DNA from: Janthinobacterium sp. | GTDB lineage: Bacteria; Pseudomonadota; Gammaproteobacteria; Burkholderiales; Burkholderiaceae_D | Assembly (NCBI GenBank): GCA_003482555.1 | Contig: DMYQ01000122.1 | Coordinates: 509 to 6,227, forward strand | DNA: 5,719 nt | Reading direction: 5' to 3' | Part shown: piece by piece, positions 1-4,868 of the stretch | Position numbering within the stretch: position 1 is the first letter of the stretch | How the letters are laid out: each line of letters starts with the position of its first letter | Translations under genes and position numbers: made by a program | The notes under the pieces: model-generated | What the model saw: only the letters and a program-made list of their open reading frames with translations | Database searches by the model: none | Told to the model about the DNA's origin: nothing

Positions 1-25
1 GGGCATGCGCCTGCTCAGCAAATAA
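1..25 (+). CDS. Possible 3' end of an upstream gene (partial)
   Basis: The frame starting at base 2 reads G-M-R-L-L-S-K and then a TAA stop at 23-25. A GC-rich hairpin begins nine bases after the stop, as expected at the end of a transcription unit. Seven codons are too few to identify a product, and this could be a chance open frame. The call rests only on its position at the window edge and the hairpin behind it. Confidence 0.3.
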
Positions 26-33
26 TCGTTTTC

Positions 34-61
34 AGCGGGCGGTTTCCATCCGCCGCCCGCT
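34..61 (+). terminator. GC-rich hairpin, candidate intrinsic terminator
   Basis: AGCGGGCGG (34-42) and CCGCCCGCT (53-61) are perfect 9-bp inverted repeats around a 10-base loop. Only a short T run (61-63) follows, so the U-tract of a classical Rho-independent terminator is weak. It sits just behind the possible end of an upstream gene and ahead of the antiporter operon, so insulating the two units is the likeliest role. It could also be a generic intergenic dyad. Confidence 0.45.
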
Positions 62-76
62 TTCCGCGCACGCGGC

Positions 77-133
77 TCGATGTTGTCAATCGACAAACTA
101 TCGTATCGTGCGCGCCTCCCCTTCAAGTAGAAT
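77..133 (+). promoter_or_regulatory. Candidate promoter/operator region of the antiporter-ligase operon
   Basis: This AT-richer patch holds TTGTCA (83-88), a 5/6 match to a -35 box, with TATCGT at 104-109 (short 15-base spacer), and a separate -10-like TAGAAT (128-133, 5/6) without a clear -35. Two interleaved dyads cover the -35-like box: TCGAT (77-81) with ATCGA (89-93), and TTGTC (83-87) with GACAA (92-96). A promoter must lie somewhere between the hairpin at 34-61 and the start at 219, but which box is used cannot be decided from sequence. The dyads could be a repressor site. Confidence 0.3.
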
Positions 134-157
134 CGGCATCGCACTGCACAAAGCAGC

Positions 158-186
158 GGCGCGCCCCCGCGCGTGGGCCGCGCGCC
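158..186 (+). other. Stable leader hairpin upstream of the antiporter gene
   Basis: GGCGCGC (158-164) pairs perfectly with GCGCGCC (180-186), and CCC/GGG inside the 15-base loop can extend the stem. It lies about 24 bases before the Shine-Dalgarno sequence, so it would sit in the 5' untranslated leader if transcription starts near 115-140. It might affect transcript stability or translation. In DNA this GC-rich such stems also occur by chance. Confidence 0.3.
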
Positions 187-218
187 CCTGTCAGCCATTT
201 ATTTACGTTGGAGTGTAC

Positions 219-1406
219 ATGCAAAGTATTTTATCGATCGCCGCCGACCTGTCCTGGCCCTTCGCCATCGCACTGGCCTGGGTGGTGGGCGAGTTCGGTC
301 ACCGCTGGACGGGCTTGCCGCGCATTACCTTTTATGGCGTGGTCGGCTTCGTGCTGGCCCAGACCCAGGTCGGCGTGTTGCCGCACATGGGCGGCGGCCC
401 CATCCTGCTGCTGGCCGACGTCGCCTTCGGCCTGATCCTGTTCGAACTCGGTTACCGCATCAATCTGCGCTGGTTGTCGAACAATCCCTGGATCGCCGTG
501 GCCGGCCTGGTCGAGTCGATTTGCACCTTTGCCGTCGTCTATGTCATCGCCGGCGAATTCGACGTCAAGCCCGTCACCGCCATGCTGCTCGCTTCGCTGT
601 CCATGTCGACCTCGCCGGCCACGGTGATGCGCGTCATCAACGAAGAGCGCAGCTCCGGCCAGGTCAGCGAACGGGTCGCCCATCTCTCGGCCTTGAATTG
701 CGTGCTGGCCGTGTTCACCTTCAACGTCATCGTCGGCTTCAGCGACTTTCGCCGTTCCGGCGACTTGCTCGACGCCGCCACCAGCAGCTTCACCGTGCTG
801 CTGGCCTCGGCCGCCGTCGGCATCCTGTTCGGCGTCGTCGTGCCCGCCATGTTGCGCAAACTGGGCAACATGAGCCAGGACGCCACGGTCGCCTTCGCGC
901 TGTCGGTGATACTGCTGGTGGCCGTCACCTACACCACCCGCCTGTCGCCGCTGCTGGCCACGCTCACCTTCGGCCTGGTGGCGCGCCACCGCCGCATCGC
1001 CTTCAGCCAGGCGCAGCGCAACTTCGGCGCCCTCGGCGAACTGCTGACCGTGCTGCTCTTCGTCTTCGCCGCCTCGACCCTGGCCTGGCCGCAAGTGGTG
1101 GCCGGCGCCGGCCTGGCCCTGGCCATGATCGTGGGACGCGGCATTACCAAGATCGTCAGCGTCAGCGCGTTTTCCCACGTCAGCGGCATTTCCTGGCGCA
1201 AGGGGGTCTTGACGGGCCTGGCGTTGACGCCGGGCTCGGTGTCCGTGGTATTGCTGCTCGAACACGCGCGGCACAGCGGCGTCGACTTCGCCAACGAGCT
1301 GGGCGCGCTGGCCGCCTTCATCCTGATCCTGGAATTGCTGGGCCCCATCATCATCCAGCGCGCCCTGATCTGGGCCAAGGAAACCCACAACGAACCGGAG
1401 CGCTAA
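219..1406 (+). CDS. Cation/proton antiporter family membrane protein (CPA, Na+/H+ exchanger fold)
   Basis: The 395-aa product is an integral inner-membrane protein with about 12-13 hydrophobic segments and short loops, fitting the Na+/H+ exchanger fold (PF00999). Family-like landmarks are 'LILFELGYRINLRWL' (72-86), resembling the CPA2 'lFliGLEl' helix; the 'SMSTSPATVMRVINE' stretch (128-142); 'MIVGRGITK' (303-311), whose Arg307 matches the conserved basic residue of late helices; and 'LTPGSVSVVLL' (336-346). It ends after the membrane domain, so the RCK/TrkA-N domain of KefB/KefC is absent. At the usual ND/DD ion-binding motif it appears to read Asn160-Cys161. The start is the ATG at 219 because GGAG (210-213) lies five bases ahead. 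The in-frame start at 108 would add 37 residues of Arg/Ala-rich sequence with no Shine-Dalgarno. It is operonic with the ligase one base downstream. Exchange of Na+ or K+ for H+ is likely from the family; the actual ion is unknown. Confidence 0.85.
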   Translation: MQSILSIAADLSWPFAIALAWVVGEFGHRWTGLPRITFYGVVGFVLAQTQVGVLPHMGGGPILLLADVAFGLILFELGYRINLRWLSNNPWIAVAGLVESICTFAVVYVIAGEFDVKPVTAMLLASLSMSTSPATVMRVINEERSSGQVSERVAHLSALNCVLAVFTFNVIVGFSDFRRSGDLLDAATSSFTVLLASAAVGILFGVVVPAMLRKLGNMSQDATVAFALSVILLVAVTYTTRLSPLLATLTFGLVARHRRIAFSQAQRNFGALGELLTVLLFVFAASTLAWPQVVAGAGLALAMIVGRGITKIVSVSAFSHVSGISWRKGVLTGLALTPGSVSVVLLLEHARHSGVDFANELGALAAFILILELLGPIIIQRALIWAKETHNEPER

Positions 1407-1407
1407 T

Positions 1408-2538
1408 ATGCCGCTAGAACCGTTTAGCCAGTCGGCCGCGCTGACCTTTGGCGTCGAACTCGAATTGCAACTTGTCAATCTGTCGGATTTCGACTTGACG
1501 CCGGCCAGCCCGGACTTGCTGCATTTGCTCGACAAAAAACCCTTCCCCGGCAATGTGACGCCGGAAATCACCGAGTCCATGATTGAAATCAACTCGACCG
1601 TGCACACCGGCCACGCGCCCCTGCTGGCGCAGTTGCAGGAAATCCGCGACACCCTGGTGCAAGCGGGCGACAAGCTCAACATCGGCATTTGCGGCGGCGG
1701 CACCCACCCCTTCCAGCAGTGGTCTTCGCAAAAGATCTTCGCCAAGCCCCGCTTCCAGGAAATTTCCGAGTTGTACGGTTATCTGGCCAAGCAATTCACG
1801 ATCTTTGGCCAGCACGTGCACATCGGTTGCGCCTCCGGCGACGATGCCATGTTCTTGCTGCATTCCCTGAACCGCTATATTCCCCATTTTATCGCCCTGT
1901 CGGCGTCCTCGCCCTTCGTCCAGGGCGGCGACACCCTGTTCGATTCGGCCCGCCTCAATTCCGTGTTCGCCTTCCCCATGAGCGGACGGGCGCCCTTCAC
2001 CCTGAGCTGGGACGAGTTTTCCAAGCAGTATTTCGCGAAGATGGAAAAGACCGGCATCATCAAGAGCATGAAGGATTTTTACTGGGATATCCGGCCCAAG
2101 CCGGAATTCGGCACCATCGAATTGCGCGTCTGCGACACCCCGCTGACGGTGGAGCGGGCGGCCGCGCTGGCGGCCTACCTGCAAGCGCTGTGCCGCCACC
2201 TGCTGGAACGGCGCGAAGCCCCGCCGGCCGAGGACGACTACCTGGTATATAACTACAACCGCTTCCAGGCTTGCCGTTTCGGCCTGGACGGCGCCATCAC
2301 GCACCCGAAAACCTATGAAACGATGTCGCTGCGGGAAGACATCATCACCACCCTGCGCAAGATGGAGCCGCACGGCGAGGCGCTCGGCAGCGGCGCCGGC
2401 TTGAAGCACCTGTCCGAGGTCGCCAAGCAGTGGAGCGACGCCCAGTTTTTGCGCACGCAATACCAGCGCCAGGGCAGCGCCGAAGGCATGGTCGACGCGG
2501 CGATCCGCAGCTTCCGCGGCGAAGCGATGAATTTTTAA
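1408..2538 (+). CDS. ybdK: YbdK-type carboxylate-amine ligase (GCS2 family)
   Basis: The 376-aa soluble protein matches the size (about 370) and motifs of the YbdK group of glutamate-cysteine ligase family 2 (PF04107). Visible motifs are 'TFGVELELQL' (13-22) with the metal-binding glutamates, 'MIEINST' (58-64), 'GGGTHPF' (96-102), 'GQHVHIG' (134-140) and 'RPKPEFGTIELRVCD' (229-243). The family joins a carboxylate, typically the gamma-carboxyl of glutamate, to an amine using ATP. E. coli YbdK shows only weak glutamate-cysteine ligase activity in vitro, so the natural substrate is unknown. GGAG (1397-1400) lies seven bases before the ATG and inside the end of the antiporter gene, and only base 1407 separates the two genes, so translation is probably coupled. 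All key motifs appear intact. The gene converges with a gamma-glutamyl hydrolase-type gene 71 bases away, which supports a role in gamma-glutamyl metabolism. Confidence 0.9.
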   Translation: MPLEPFSQSAALTFGVELELQLVNLSDFDLTPASPDLLHLLDKKPFPGNVTPEITESMIEINSTVHTGHAPLLAQLQEIRDTLVQAGDKLNIGICGGGTHPFQQWSSQKIFAKPRFQEISELYGYLAKQFTIFGQHVHIGCASGDDAMFLLHSLNRYIPHFIALSASSPFVQGGDTLFDSARLNSVFAFPMSGRAPFTLSWDEFSKQYFAKMEKTGIIKSMKDFYWDIRPKPEFGTIELRVCDTPLTVERAAALAAYLQALCRHLLERREAPPAEDDYLVYNYNRFQACRFGLDGAITHPKTYETMSLREDIITTLRKMEPHGEALGSGAGLKHLSEVAKQWSDAQFLRTQYQRQGSAEGMVDAAIRSFRGEAMNF

Positions 2539-2609
2539 GCGACGCGCCAGGTTCGCCGTGAGCCAGGACCTTGCTTTCCACAGCAGGGGTCGCTCTCATT
2601 GCCCCTCGC
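2539..2609. other. Convergent intergenic gap
   Basis: This 71-base gap lies between two converging genes. The only structure seen is a short dyad, AGGGG (2585-2589) with CCCCT (2602-2606), around a 12-base loop and without a T tract on either strand. It might act as a weak two-way terminator. No small gene or promoter is convincing here. Confidence 0.35.
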
Positions 2610-3644
2610 TTAAAACCGGGTTTCGCGGGCCGCGCGCAGGAAAGTGTCGAGTATCGGCGTGCAGTCGAGCAGCTCGACCCCGCCCGCCGAGTGGAATTCC
2701 GGATGCCACTGCAAGCCGACGACGAAATGGGCGCGATTGTAGCGGATCGCCTCGACAATATTGTCCGACTGCGACACGGCCTCGATCGTGATGTCGCGCC
2801 CCAGATCCTTGACGGCCTGGTGGTGGATGGAATTGACCAATCCTTCCGCGAGCTTCGGAAACAGCGGCGCCAGGGTCGAACCTTTCGGGAAGACGATCGC
2901 GTGGCGGTGGCTGTCGTACTTGCTGTTGACGTGCTCCTGCGCCGTCGGCACATCGGTGGCGATATCCTGGTACAGGGTGCCGCCGAAGCCCACGTTAATC
3001 AACTGGCAACCGCGGCAAATGCCCAGCACCGGCTTGCCGGCGTCGACGAATTCGTGCAGCAGCTCCAGCTCGTACAGATCGCGGGCGCGGTCGCCGCTCC
3101 ACTCCGGCCGCGTGGCCGCCTCGGAATAGGTTTGCGGCGACACGTCTGCGCCGCCCTGCAACACCAGGCCGTCCAGGTGGCGCGCGTAATGGCGCAGGGT
3201 GATGTTACTGGGGTGCAAAATCCCGCCCGTGTTGACGGTCGGGATCATGAACACCAGCACGTCGCGCGACATCACCCACTGCGCGATCGATTCTTCCAGA
3301 TATTGCAGGTTCTTGCTGCGCAGCCCAGTCGAGCCCGGCTCCGGATGGAAAATCCGCGCCGACACGCCGATGCGCAGGGTGCGGCGCATGAAATCGCGCC
3401 CGGCCTTGTCGCGTATGGCCCGGTAGCGCGCCATGACGACGCGCCAGGCCAGCGCGAACGGCGTGTCGTTTTCCTTCAGATAACGGGGCGCCGCATCGTC
3501 GCCGCGGCGGTCGGGCACGCGCTCGGCGTGGGTGCCGATGCCGGACTCCTGTCCGGACTTGGACCTGGACTCGGGTTCGGACTTGGTGGGCGCGGCCGCG
3601 TCGCTGGCGGGCGCGGCCGGATTGGGGGGATCGAAATCTGGCAT
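2610..3644 (-). CDS. Class I glutamine amidotransferase-fold hydrolase, PuuD / gamma-glutamyl-GABA hydrolase family (peptidase C26)
   Basis: The catalytic domain spans about residues 88-340. It shows the oxyanion-loop 'LQGGADVSP' (162-170), the nucleophile elbow 'GICRGCQLINVGFGGTLYQ' (208-226) with Cys210, 'HHQAV' (274-278) and 'QWHPEF' (312-317) with His314 and Glu316. The full Cys-His-Glu triad is therefore present. This pattern is typical of peptidase C26 enzymes such as E. coli PuuD (254 aa), which cleave gamma-glutamyl amides in the cytoplasm. The substrate here is not shown by the sequence. The 344-aa form has about 85 extra N-terminal residues, of which 1-60 are Pro/Ser/Ala/charged and low in complexity. 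The ATG at 3644 is the first possible start after an in-frame TAG, lies behind a promoter-like sequence and has only a weak Shine-Dalgarno. Met71 and Met86 are alternatives, also without good ribosome sites. It converges with the YbdK-type ligase, which suggests opposing or linked chemistry. Confidence 0.88.
   Translation of the reverse strand: MPDFDPPNPAAPASDAAAPTKSEPESRSKSGQESGIGTHAERVPDRRGDDAAPRYLKENDTPFALAWRVVMARYRAIRDKAGRDFMRRTLRIGVSARIFHPEPGSTGLRSKNLQYLEESIAQWVMSRDVLVFMIPTVNTGGILHPSNITLRHYARHLDGLVLQGGADVSPQTYSEAATRPEWSGDRARDLYELELLHEFVDAGKPVLGICRGCQLINVGFGGTLYQDIATDVPTAQEHVNSKYDSHRHAIVFPKGSTLAPLFPKLAEGLVNSIHHQAVKDLGRDITIEAVSQSDNIVEAIRYNRAHFVVGLQWHPEFHSAGGVELLDCTPILDTFLRAARETRF
3545..3586. 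repeat. Degenerate hexamer tandem repeat inside the hydrolase N-terminus
   Basis: Seven consecutive 6-base units of the form ACNTGG/GNTCGG run here (actcct, gtccgg, acttgg, acctgg, actcgg, gttcgg, acttgg). On the minus strand they encode an imperfect dipeptide repeat rich in Ser, Glu and Lys (residues about 20-33). It falls in the low-complexity N-terminal extension, where variation in copy number would keep the reading frame. Confidence 0.6.
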
Positions 3645-3678
3645 GGGTTTTATTCTTGCTGAAAACTATGACGTCTTC

Positions 3679-3707
3679 AATATAAACCCGGGGCCGAGTG
3701 CGCACAA
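3679..3707 (-). promoter_or_regulatory. Candidate sigma70 promoter of the hydrolase gene
   Basis: Read on the minus strand, a -10 box TATATT (3679-3684, 5/6) stands 17 bases from TTGTGC (3702-3707, 3/6 to the -35 consensus). Transcription would begin near 3672, giving a leader of roughly 28 bases to the ATG at 3644. The placement supports the long form of the hydrolase. The -35 box is weak, so an activator or a neighbouring operator is possible. Confidence 0.5.
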
Positions 3708-3712
3708 TTCGA

Positions 3713-3725
3713 TTTTGTAACAAAA
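3713..3725. promoter_or_regulatory. 13-bp palindrome, candidate operator
   Basis: TTTTGT (3713-3718) and ACAAAA (3720-3725) form a perfect inverted repeat around a single central A. It sits just upstream of the -35 box of the hydrolase promoter, a usual place for a regulator to bind. AT-rich symmetric sites of this kind suit a dimeric helix-turn-helix protein. No regulator is encoded next to it, so the protein is unknown. Confidence 0.4.
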
Positions 3726-3732
3726 GTACAAG

Positions 3733-3760
3733 AGCGCAACGCCCGCGGGCGTCAAGCGCT
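3733..3760. promoter_or_regulatory. Nested dyad in the divergent intergenic region
   Basis: A perfect 14-bp palindrome, ACGCCCGCGGGCGT (3739-3752), is flanked by a second inverted pair, AGCGC (3733-3737) and GCGCT (3756-3760). The whole is symmetrical apart from an A versus CAA mismatch. It lies midway between two divergent genes. It could be an operator for one or both, or a hairpin in the leader of a transcript crossing it. The zero-length centre fits protein binding better than a terminator, and no T tract follows. Confidence 0.4.
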
Positions 3761-3861
3761 TGCCAATTTATACAATTCGTTTACACCGCCGTGCCGCCTT
3801 TTTAGGCCATCTTTATACGCGAAGGGCTAATCTTGAATGCATCTGAACGACAGGTGCTCCC

Positions 3862-4161
3862 ATGGAAGCGAATTCACTTGGCCAGCAGCCAGGCCGTTCA
3901 CGCCAGCGCCACGCGCGCCGGCCGACCTTCCTCATGCACATCACCGTCGACACGGCCCGCGTCACCGACTTGCGCACCCTGGTCGTGAACACTTGCGGCG
4001 GCATGCTGTCGTTCATGCGCATCGAGCCGGTCGACCATGCCGAGCGCATGAAAGTATGGTTGTGCGTGGCCGAACCGGCCCTGCGCCTGACCATGGACGC
4101 CGTGATGCGCCTGCTTCCAGCGGGGGGATGGGATGCGAAGGGGACTTGCCCCTTCGCCTAG
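3862..4161 (+). CDS. Small protein of unknown function, possible ACT/ferredoxin-like fold
   Basis: I cannot assign a family to this 99-aa product. AGGTG (3852-3856) lies five bases ahead of the ATG, supporting this start. Residues 1-21 are polar and Arg-rich. From 22 the pattern reads as strand (TFLMHITVD), helix (ARVTDLRTLVVNTCGG), strand (MLSFMRIEPVD), strand (AERMKVWLCVA) and helix (EPALRLTMDAVMRLLP), which is a beta-alpha-beta-beta-alpha order like an ACT or other ferredoxin-like regulatory domain. The last strand of such a fold is missing. Instead residues 88-99 use GGG and GGA glycine codons, unlike the GGC used before, and the final eight codons lie inside a perfect hairpin. The C-terminus may therefore be altered. 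It converges with kdpE, with only eight bases between the stops. A regulatory or ligand-sensing role is speculation. Confidence 0.65.
   Translation: MEANSLGQQPGRSRQRHARRPTFLMHITVDTARVTDLRTLVVNTCGGMLSFMRIEPVDHAERMKVWLCVAEPALRLTMDAVMRLLPAGGWDAKGTCPFA
4135..4157. terminator. Perfect 9-bp hairpin between converging genes; terminator or dispersed repeat
   Basis: GCGAAGGGG (4135-4143) and CCCCTTCGC (4149-4157) pair perfectly around a five-base loop. The structure overlaps the last codons of the small plus-strand gene and begins 12 bases past the stop of kdpE on the minus strand. It could stop transcription from both sides. Neither side has a good T tract, so a dispersed intergenic repeat or an RNA-stabilising stem are alternatives. 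Confidence 0.5.
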
Positions 4162-4169
4162 GATTTAAC

Positions 4170-4868
4170 TCATAGCGGCAGCAGCAGGCGGTAGCCGACC
4201 GCCGTCTCGGTCAGCAGGTAGACCGGCTGGGTCGGATCGTTTTCCAGCTTCTGGCGCAGATGGCCCATGTAGATGCGCAGGTAGTGGCCGCTCTCCGAAT
4301 GCGACGGCCCCCACACTTCGCGCAGCAGTTGCGGGTTGGTGACGACCCGCCCGGCGTTCGTCACCAGCACCGACAGCAGGCGGAATTCCGTCGGCGTCAA
4401 ATGCACCATCTGGCCGGCCCGCGTCACCATGCGCGCCTTCAAGTCGGCCGTGACGTCGCCGAAGCGGATCACGCCATCGACGCTGGCGCCCGGCTGGCGC
4501 TGGCGCCGCAGGGTGGCGCGCACGCGCGCCAGCAGCTCGCCCACGCCGAAAGGCTTGGTCAGATAATCGTCGGCGCCAGCGTCCAGCGCGGCGATCTTGT
4601 CGCGCTCGTCGACCCGGGCCGAGAGCACGATGATGGGCACGCTCGACCAGGCGCGGATGTCGGTGATGAAGTCGATACCGTCGCCGTCCGGCAAGCCGAG
4701 GTCGAGCACGATCAGGTCGGGACGCCGGGTGCCGGCGTCGATCAGGCCGCGCTGCATGGTGGCCGACTCGAAAATCTGCCAGCCCTCCTCTTCCAGCGCG
4801 GAGCGCACGAAGCGCCGGATTTGCGGTTCATCCTCGACCAGCAAGGCGGTGGCGGGTGCTTCGTTCAT
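4170..4868 (-). CDS. kdpE: KdpE response regulator (OmpR/PhoB type)
   Basis: The 232-aa protein has an N-terminal receiver domain (about 6-120) with the acidic pair Glu12-Asp13, phospho-acceptor Asp56 in 'LIVLDLGLPDGDG', Ser83 and Lys105 in 'YLTKPF'. A winged-helix DNA-binding domain follows (about 133-229), with 'LTPTEFRLLSVLV' and the C-terminal 'TETAVGYRL' hairpin. This length and these motifs match KdpE, which, when phosphorylated by KdpD, activates the kdpFABC potassium pump genes under potassium limitation. Its ATG overlaps the kdpD stop as ATGA (4865-4868). A good Shine-Dalgarno, AAGGA, lies at 4878-4882 on the minus strand, nine bases from the start. It appears to be the last gene of the kdp operon, with a hairpin 12 bases beyond its stop. 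The other OmpR-type regulators are alternatives, but the kdpD neighbour makes kdpE very likely. Confidence 0.93.
   Translation of the reverse strand: MNEAPATALLVEDEPQIRRFVRSALEEEGWQIFESATMQRGLIDAGTRRPDLIVLDLGLPDGDGIDFITDIRAWSSVPIIVLSARVDERDKIAALDAGADDYLTKPFGVGELLARVRATLRRQRQPGASVDGVIRFGDVTADLKARMVTRAGQMVHLTPTEFRLLSVLVTNAGRVVTNPQLLREVWGPSHSESGHYLRIYMGHLRQKLENDPTQPVYLLTETAVGYRLLLPL

Noticed and set aside
108..218. In-frame N-terminal extension of the antiporter from ATG 108
   Set aside because: It has no Shine-Dalgarno, is Arg/Ala-rich and non-membrane in character, and overlaps the leader hairpin. The ATG at 219 has GGAG at good spacing.
231..1745. 504-codon open frame antisense to the antiporter and the start of the ligase
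   Set aside because: The product is rich in Gln, Gly, Asp and His without domain motifs, as is typical of the antisense frame of GC-rich genes, and it crosses two well-supported genes.
2571..3662. 363-codon plus-strand frame over the hydrolase gene
   Set aside because: It is antisense to a gene with a full catalytic triad and shows low-complexity Arg/Val/Ala composition with no recognisable motifs.
3732..3755. TTGACG on the minus strand as a -35 box for a second hydrolase promoter
   Set aside because: The sequence 17-18 bases downstream (CTTGTA/TTGTAC) is a poor -10, so the promoter at 3679-3707 is preferred.
3760..3833. Promoter for the small gene from TTGCCA, TTTACA, TACAAT, TTATAC or TAATCT boxes
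   Set aside because: Several single boxes look good, but no pair has both a fair -35 and a fair -10 at 16-18 bases. A promoter is likely here but cannot be placed.
3837..4175. 112-codon overlapping frame across the small gene
   Set aside because: It is His/Arg/Pro/Ala-rich with no strand or helix pattern. The frame starting at 3862 has a better ribosome site and a protein-like hydrophobic pattern.
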